Below are positions 56,617 through 64,000 of a stretch of 64,000 nt of DNA, piece by piece; the first letter of the stretch is position 1; the number at the start of each line of letters is the position of its first letter. The DNA comes from Pseudomonas sp. KU43P (GTDB lineage: Bacteria; Pseudomonadota; Gammaproteobacteria; Pseudomonadales; Pseudomonadaceae): the NCBI RefSeq assembly GCF_033095865.1, contig NZ_AP019365.1, forward strand, positions 5,243,501 to 5,307,500, written 5' to 3'. The translations under genes were made by a program, and so were the position numbers. A model generated the notes under the pieces. The model had not been told where the DNA came from, ran no database searches, and worked only from the letters and a program-made list of their open reading frames with translations.

Positions 56617-57402
56617 ATGGAAATCGAGATTGCAACGCTATTGGCCCTCGCCACCATTGCCTTGCTGGCCGGCTTCTTCGATGCCATAGCAGGCGGTGGA
56701 GGCTTGGTTACCCTACCGGCCCTGTTCATTGCCGGGGTCGATCCGTTGGCTGCGATGGCAACCAACAAGTTTCAGGCTTCCTCAGCCAGCGTTTCGGCGG
56801 TCTTGGCGTTCGCCCGCAAGCGAATGATTGATTGGCGGGCAGGTTGGCCAATGGCCGTGCTGTCATTTGCCGGCGGCGTTGCAGGTGCCCTGTCGATCAG
56901 CCTGCTCGACAGGGGCGTGCTGGAGGTTTCGGCCCCTGTTCTGCTGATTGCAGTGGCTGCCTACTTTGCACTTTGCCCCAAGCTGGGGGAGCGGGAGCGC
57001 AAACAGCGGTTAACGACCTTGTGCTTCACCTTGGTAGTTGCCCCAGCCATTGGCTTCTACGACGGCATTTTCGGCCCAGGTACCGGGTCATTCTTCATGG
57101 TCGCCTTCACCCTTCTGCTGGGGCAGCACCTCATGCAGGCAATCTGCAGCAGCAAGCTGCTCAATGCGTCCTGCAATCTCGGCGCCCTGTCGGTTTTCGC
57201 TTTCGGCGGCGCCATCATCTGGCCTTTGGCACTGGCAATGGCCCTGTGCGCCATCATCGGCGCCCAACTCGGCGCTCGCTGCGCCCTCTACTTTGGGCCG
57301 CGACTGGTCAAGCCGCTGCTGATCACCGTGTGCTGCCTGATGGCATTGAAGCTGCTGCTCGATAACGGGCATCCCGTAGGTGAATGGCTGCGTCAGTACT
57401 GA
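56617..57402 (+). CDS. TauE/SafE-family (TSUP) membrane permease
   Basis: A 261-residue inner-membrane protein with about eight hydrophobic segments. LLAGFFDAIAGGGGLVTLPALFIAG and PLAAMATNKFQASSASVSA, repeated in weaker form as FYDGIFGPGTGSFFMVAFTLLLG ... ASCNLGALSVFAFGGA, are the TSUP signature halves. Members export or import sulfite, sulfonates or other organic anions. It follows the broken oxygenase by 16 bases on the same strand, so the two were probably one operon, and the substrate may have been related. Its own frame is intact. Confidence 0.9.
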   Translation: MEIEIATLLALATIALLAGFFDAIAGGGGLVTLPALFIAGVDPLAAMATNKFQASSASVSAVLAFARKRMIDWRAGWPMAVLSFAGGVAGALSISLLDRGVLEVSAPVLLIAVAAYFALCPKLGERERKQRLTTLCFTLVVAPAIGFYDGIFGPGTGSFFMVAFTLLLGQHLMQAICSSKLLNASCNLGALSVFAFGGAIIWPLALAMALCAIIGAQLGARCALYFGPRLVKPLLITVCCLMALKLLLDNGHPVGEWLRQY

Positions 57403-57451
57403 AGCGTTGCGAGATGTTCTCTTGGCCCTGTCGCCAGCAAAGGCAATACAT

Positions 57452-58261
57452 TCACTCGATCTCGAACAACCCATTACTCAACGGCCCCACACTCAACCGC
57501 TCGCGCACATCATCATCGATCCGCGGATCATCCGGCCGGTACAGCTTCACCTGCCGGTACGCATTGATGCGGTTGATCTCCTCGCCCAGGTACTCCCACA
57601 CCACCCGGGTACAGGCCGGGTTGCGCCGGTCACCGCTGGAGACGCCGGTCTTGAGGCCATTGAGGCGGGTGATACGGCTCTTGAAGCTGGGGATGAGGAT
57701 GGTCTGGCTCATCTCGTTGAGGGTCAGCGACTCGTAGTCGATCAGGAACATCCGGTCCTGCAACTGGAAGGCCGCGCCCAGGTAACGGCAGCGCACCTCG
57801 GCATGCTGGTCGGTGGTGCTGGAGCGTTCCTGGCGCTCTTGGCGCTCGAACAGGAAGCGGCCGCGCTCCTCGCGCAGGTGCACCAGCGACACCAGGATGG
57901 TGCCGGGTACCGACATGCAGTTGGAGTACTCGAAGTAGTAGCCGCAATAGCGCGACAGGTTACCCGCGTGCTCGTGCAATGGCCGGAACAGGTCACTGAT
58001 CGGGTCGCTTGGCTGGTCGTCAACGCTCGACACCCGCGCACCGATCAAACGAGAGAACTGCTCGGGCGGCAGATTCAACTCGTAATCCTCGACGCCGAAG
58101 AAATCGCCGATGCGCTTGAGGTTGAAAGCCGTCGGACGGCTTTGCCCGCTGAGGTACTTGTTGAACTGCGCGCGGTTGATCGACAGCTGCCGGCAAACTT
58201 CGGAAATAGAGCGGTAATGGCTGCAGGCCAATTTGAGATTGGTAGCGAAATGATCGCTCAT
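57452..58261 (-). CDS. XRE-family transcriptional regulator
   Basis: A 269-residue protein with an N-terminal helix-turn-helix (about 5-62: SISEVCRQLSINRAQFNKYLSGQSRPTAFNLKRIGDFFGV) and a larger C-terminal domain (about 95-269) rich in Tyr/Arg, with CGYYFEYSNCMSVPGTILVSLVHLREERGRF; that domain is not identified and may sense a ligand. AGGA precedes the ATG by 8 bases. It is divergent from the AgcS symporter gene, with a 178-base spacer, so control of the symporter or of itself is plausible. It is convergent with the TSUP gene. Confidence 0.85.
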   Translation of the reverse strand: MSDHFATNLKLACSHYRSISEVCRQLSINRAQFNKYLSGQSRPTAFNLKRIGDFFGVEDYELNLPPEQFSRLIGARVSSVDDQPSDPISDLFRPLHEHAGNLSRYCGYYFEYSNCMSVPGTILVSLVHLREERGRFLFERQERQERSSTTDQHAEVRCRYLGAAFQLQDRMFLIDYESLTLNEMSQTILIPSFKSRITRLNGLKTGVSSGDRRNPACTRVVWEYLGEEINRINAYRQVKLYRPDDPRIDDDVRERLSVGPLSNGLFEIE

Positions 58262-58439
58262 AAGCAGAATCCTGGTGACGCGAATGACGCCATTCTAGCA
58301 TCAAGTCGCATCAAGTCAGAGCAACCCGCGAAATTGTAACCACTCTTGTCATGGCCAACCATGCGCCCCAACGAATAGCGGTGCGCCTGCCGTCCGCTGG
58401 TCTTTCCATGCGAAGAATAAGAATCGAGGTCATTTTCCA

Positions 58440-59882
58440 ATGCTCGAAGCACTCAACGATTTCCTCTCCGGGAAACTTCTCATCGTGCTGATCGTCGGTC
58501 TCGGCGGTTACTTCACCATCCGCTCGCGGTTCGTCCAGTTCCGCCACTTTGGCCACATGTTCGCCGTGTTCAAGGAATCGCTGCGCGGCCAGGCAGGCCA
58601 ACTGAGCTCCTTCCAGGCCCTGATGCTGAGCCTCGCCGGCCGCGTCGGCGCCGGTAACATCGCAGGTGTCGGCATTGCCGTGACCCTGGGTGGCCCAGGC
58701 GCGGTGTTCTGGATGTGGGTCACGGCCCTGGTCGGCATGGCCAGCAGCTTCTTCGAGTGCACCCTGGCCCAGGTCTACAAGCGCGCCGACGGCGACGGCC
58801 TGTACCGTGGCGGCCCGGCGTACTACATCCAGCACGGCCTGAAGCGCAAAAGCATGGCGATCGTGTTCTCGATCCTGTTGCTGGTCACCTACGGCTTCGC
58901 CTTCATCGGCCTGCAGTCGTACACCGTGACCCATTCGCTGCAAAACGCCTTCGACTTCGACCCAAGCCACACCGGCATCGTCCTGGCGGTGCTGCTGGCC
59001 ATCACCTTCCTCGGCGGCATCAAGCGCATCGCTGCGGTGTCGGACCTGCTGGTACCGGTCAAGACCCTGGCCTACATCGGCGTGACCCTGTACGTGATCG
59101 GCACCCAGATCGAACACGTACCGGCCATGCTTGAAACCATCTTCAAGAGTGCCTTCGGCCTCGACCCTGCGTTCGGCGGCCTGCTCGGCAGCGCCATCGT
59201 CATGGGCGTGAAACGTGGCGTGTTCGCCAACGAAGCCGGCCTGGGCAGTGCACCGAACGTCGCCGCCGTGGCCGCCGTGAAGCACCCGGGCGCCCAAGGC
59301 GTGGTCCAGGCCTTCAGCGTGTTCCTCGACACCTTCGTGATCTGCACCTGCACCGCGCTGTTGATCCTGCTGTCGGGCTTCTACACCCCGGGCTTCGAGG
59401 GTGACGGCATCGTCCTGACCCAGAACTCGCTGGCCGCTGTGGTCGGTGACTGGGGCCGCCTGTTCGTCAGCGTGGCGCTGTCGCTGTTCGTCTTCACCTG
59501 CATCCTCTACAACTACTACCTGGGCGAAAACAGCCTGCAGTTCCTCAGCCGCAACCGCGTGGTGCTGATGGTCTTCCGCGGCCTGGTGCTGGCGCTGGTG
59601 GTGTGGGGTTCGATGCAAGACCTGTCGACCGTGTTCGCCTTTGCCGACATCACCATGACCTGCCTGGCCTTCGTCAACCTGATTGCCCTGGCCATGCTGT
59701 TCAAAGTCGGCCTGCGTGTCATGCGTGACTACGATGACCAACGCAAGGCAGGCGTCGCCCAGCCCGTGTTCGACTCGGCCAAGTTCGCTGACCTGGACCT
59801 GGACCGCAATGCCTGGCCTGCCAATCCGCAGGTTGAACCGGCCGCCGTCAACACCGCCAGCCAAGCCCAGCCACAACGCTGA
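58440..59882 (+). CDS. Alanine/glycine:cation symporter (AgcS family)
   Basis: A 480-residue inner-membrane Na+/H+-coupled carrier for alanine or glycine, with about eleven hydrophobic segments. SLAGRVGAGNIAGVGIAVTLGGPGAVFWMWVTALVGMASSFFECTLAQVYK is the family signature; GLQSYTVTHSLQNAF and GVKRGVFANEAGLGSAPNVAAVAAVKHP are also typical. GAGG lies 9 bases before the ATG. Its promoter must be in the spacer shared with the XRE regulator. The asparaginase gene follows after 72 bases, suggesting amino-acid nitrogen use. Confidence 0.93.
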   Translation: MLEALNDFLSGKLLIVLIVGLGGYFTIRSRFVQFRHFGHMFAVFKESLRGQAGQLSSFQALMLSLAGRVGAGNIAGVGIAVTLGGPGAVFWMWVTALVGMASSFFECTLAQVYKRADGDGLYRGGPAYYIQHGLKRKSMAIVFSILLLVTYGFAFIGLQSYTVTHSLQNAFDFDPSHTGIVLAVLLAITFLGGIKRIAAVSDLLVPVKTLAYIGVTLYVIGTQIEHVPAMLETIFKSAFGLDPAFGGLLGSAIVMGVKRGVFANEAGLGSAPNVAAVAAVKHPGAQGVVQAFSVFLDTFVICTCTALLILLSGFYTPGFEGDGIVLTQNSLAAVVGDWGRLFVSVALSLFVFTCILYNYYLGENSLQFLSRNRVVLMVFRGLVLALVVWGSMQDLSTVFAFADITMTCLAFVNLIALAMLFKVGLRVMRDYDDQRKAGVAQPVFDSAKFADLDLDRNAWPANPQVEPAAVNTASQAQPQR

Positions 59883-59954
59883 TATCCTGCCCTACCCAGC
59901 CGCCCCGTTCGCGGGCGGCTGCTTCTCTTCCGCTCACCGCTACGGATGCTTTCC

Positions 59955-60941
59955 ATGCGTGCAGTCAAGAATCTTCTCGTCCTCTACACCGGGGGCACCA
60001 TCGGCATGCTCGAAACCGCCGAGGGCCTGGCGCCAGCCGGCGGTTTCGACGCGCGCATGCGCGAGCACCTGGCCCAACTGACCAATGCACCGCAAGTGCA
60101 ATGGACGCTGCAGGAGCTGAACCCGCTGTTGGACAGCGCCAACATGCAGCAACACAACTGGCTGGCCATGCGCGATGCCATTGTCGCAGCAGTGGATGCG
60201 GGCCATGACGGCGTGCTGGTGCTGCATGGCACCGACAGCCTAGCGCACAGCGCCGCAGCCCTGTCGTTCCTGTTGCTGGGCCTGCCGGTACCGGTGCTGC
60301 TGACCGGCTCGATGCTGCCGGCCGGTGTACCGGGCAGCGACGCCTGGGACAACCTGTGCGGTGCCCTCGGGCAGTTCGAGGCAGGCCTGGAAGATGGCGT
60401 GCAACTGTATTTCCACGGCCAGCTGCTGCATGGCTGCCGGGCCTCGAAACTGCGAAGCGAAGCGTTCGACGCCTTTGCTGCACTGCCGCGCCATCGTGAA
60501 GGTGAGCGGGCCCGCGAAGTGCCGCAGGCCCTGGGTTATCGCCAGCAGCGCCAACCGGTCAACCTTGCGGTGATGCCGGTGTACCCCGGCCTGCAGGCCG
60601 AGCACCTGCGTGGCGTGCTCGACACGGGTGTGCAGGGTTTGATACTGGAGTGCTACGGCAGCGGTACCGGCCCATCGGACGATCAGGCGCTGCTCGACGT
60701 GCTGCGTGCTGCGCGCCAGCGCGGGGTGATGTTGGTTGCCATCAGCCAGTGCCCGGAAGGGTCGGTGGTGTTCGATACCTATGCGGCGGGCAATCGGCTG
60801 CGCTCGGCAGGGTTGGTCAGCGGGGGTGGCATGACCCGCGAGGCAGCGTTGGGCAAGTTGTTTGCGTTGCTGGGCGCGGGGCTGGATGTCGAGACGGCAG
60901 AACTGTGGTTTGCGCTGGATCTGTGTGGGGAGCGGGCCTGA
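59955..60941 (+). CDS. L-asparaginase, cytoplasmic type
   Basis: A 328-residue asparaginase without signal peptide, so probably cytosolic (type I like). The first active threonine is in LLVLYTGGTIGMLETAEG, the second in VLVLHGTDSLAHSAAAL, and LTGSMLPAGVPGSDAWDNLCGAL continues the fold. Two ATG codons are near: the one at 59955 has GGA at 8 bases and is preferred over 59946. It hydrolyses asparagine to aspartate and ammonia. It follows an AgcS symporter and is followed by a REP pair. Confidence 0.92.
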   Translation: MRAVKNLLVLYTGGTIGMLETAEGLAPAGGFDARMREHLAQLTNAPQVQWTLQELNPLLDSANMQQHNWLAMRDAIVAAVDAGHDGVLVLHGTDSLAHSAAALSFLLLGLPVPVLLTGSMLPAGVPGSDAWDNLCGALGQFEAGLEDGVQLYFHGQLLHGCRASKLRSEAFDAFAALPRHREGERAREVPQALGYRQQRQPVNLAVMPVYPGLQAEHLRGVLDTGVQGLILECYGSGTGPSDDQALLDVLRAARQRGVMLVAISQCPEGSVVFDTYAAGNRLRSAGLVSGGGMTREAALGKLFALLGAGLDVETAELWFALDLCGERA

Positions 60942-60956
60942 ACGCTGCCTGTTCGG

Positions 60957-61050
60957 GCCTCATCGCCGGCAAGCCGGCTCCCACAAGGGCCTGCACAGGC
61001 GTTGTGAGCGGTGATGTACCTGTGGGAGCCGGCTTGCCGGCGATTGGGCC
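60957..61050. repeat. REP pair between asparaginase and selC
   Basis: Inverted arms CCTCATCGCCGGCAAGCCGGCTCCCACAAG and CCTGTGGGAGCCGGCTTGCCGGCGATTGGG with a 38-base spacer. It lies between convergent genes, just past the 3' end of the tRNA. Confidence 0.92.
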
Positions 61051-61067
61051 ACTACAGGCACATAAAT

Positions 61068-61163
61068 TGGCGGAAGGCAGCGGGAGTCGAACCTGCCCGG
61101 GAACGGCTGCCGTCCCCAACCGGGTTTGAAGCCCGGCCGCGCCACCGGGCGCGATTGCCTTCC
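61068..61163 (-). tRNA. selC: tRNA-Sec (anticodon UCA), SelC
   Basis: On the minus strand the gene starts GGAAGGCAATCGCGCCC and ends GGTTCGACTCCCGCTGCCTTCCGCCA, with an encoded CCA. It has an unusually long acceptor stem and long variable arm, and the anticodon TCA in GGGCTTCAAACCC, so it reads UGA as selenocysteine. It lies 6 bases after the selB stop, on the same strand. Confidence 0.96.
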
Positions 61164-61169
61164 TTGTAA

Positions 61170-64000
<2,831 letters not shown>

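Overview
The window is a GC-rich, densely coded bacterial chromosome segment that looks like the Pseudomonas putida group. The grounds are gene-order blocks typical of Pseudomonas (mrdA-rlmH-rsfS-nadD-proA, nrdR-ribD-ribE-ribBA-ribH-nusB-thiL-pgpA, xseB-ispA-dxs, pfeR-pfeS-pfeA-pfeE, a zinc/ABC operon followed by oprG and two epimerase-like genes, selA-selB-selC) and many P. putida-type REP palindromes with the core GCCGGCAAGCCGGC. No plasmid, prophage or insertion-sequence hallmark is visible.

Layout. 1-3862 (minus): a cell-wall/translation/NAD/proline cluster. 4066-8405: a 3-methyladenine glycosylase, a DedA-PAP2 fusion, a LON-substrate-domain protein, an LrgAB pair and a MaoC-like hydratase. 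8525-10930: a MORN-repeat/C13-peptidase lipoprotein and an NAD(P)-binding oxidoreductase. 10974-13233 (minus): a YceK-like lipoprotein, ubiX and mpl, overlapping. 13300-21006: ethanolamine catabolism, with a sigma-54 activator divergent from an aldehyde dehydrogenase (exaC), then permease (eat) and ammonia-lyase (eutBC). 21116-24769: acetyltransferase, DedA protein, MtfA peptidase, pyrophosphatase and a repressor-like regulator. 25092-30349: a complete enterobactin-type system of two-component regulator, TonB receptor and periplasmic esterase. 30486-31547: an AT-rich gene encoding a HEPN-type protein. 31655-35894: FMN riboswitch, ribB, xseB-ispA-dxs. 35998-39692: vitamin B12 uptake (btuB, btuF) with ribA. 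39816-40137: a tandem array of seven 38-bp units between two REP arms. 40152-46871 (minus): solute-binding protein, pgpA, thiL, nusB, riboflavin genes and nrdR. 46977-49426: lipoprotein, methyltransferase, thioredoxin-TPR protein and a small unknown. 49559-55301: Zur-type zinc operon, ANR-type oprG, two epimerase-like genes. 55538-58261: an AT-richer patch with a frameshifted oxygenase gene, a TauE/SafE permease and an XRE regulator. 58440-64000: an AgcS symporter, asparaginase and the selenocysteine genes selC, selB and selA (cut by the edge).

How parts connect. Ethanolamine ammonia-lyase needs adenosylcobalamin, and B12 uptake genes lie in the same window. Riboflavin synthesis is split: the main operon carries a RibBA whose cyclohydrolase half lacks the zinc cysteines, while a complete RibA stands apart and an extra RibB sits behind an FMN riboswitch. 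Iron, zinc and oxygen control are suggested by Fur-like, Zur-like and ANR-like sites. The least explained structures are the REP-bounded 38-bp array, a REP pair inside the sigma-54 activator reading frame, and the lone HEPN gene.
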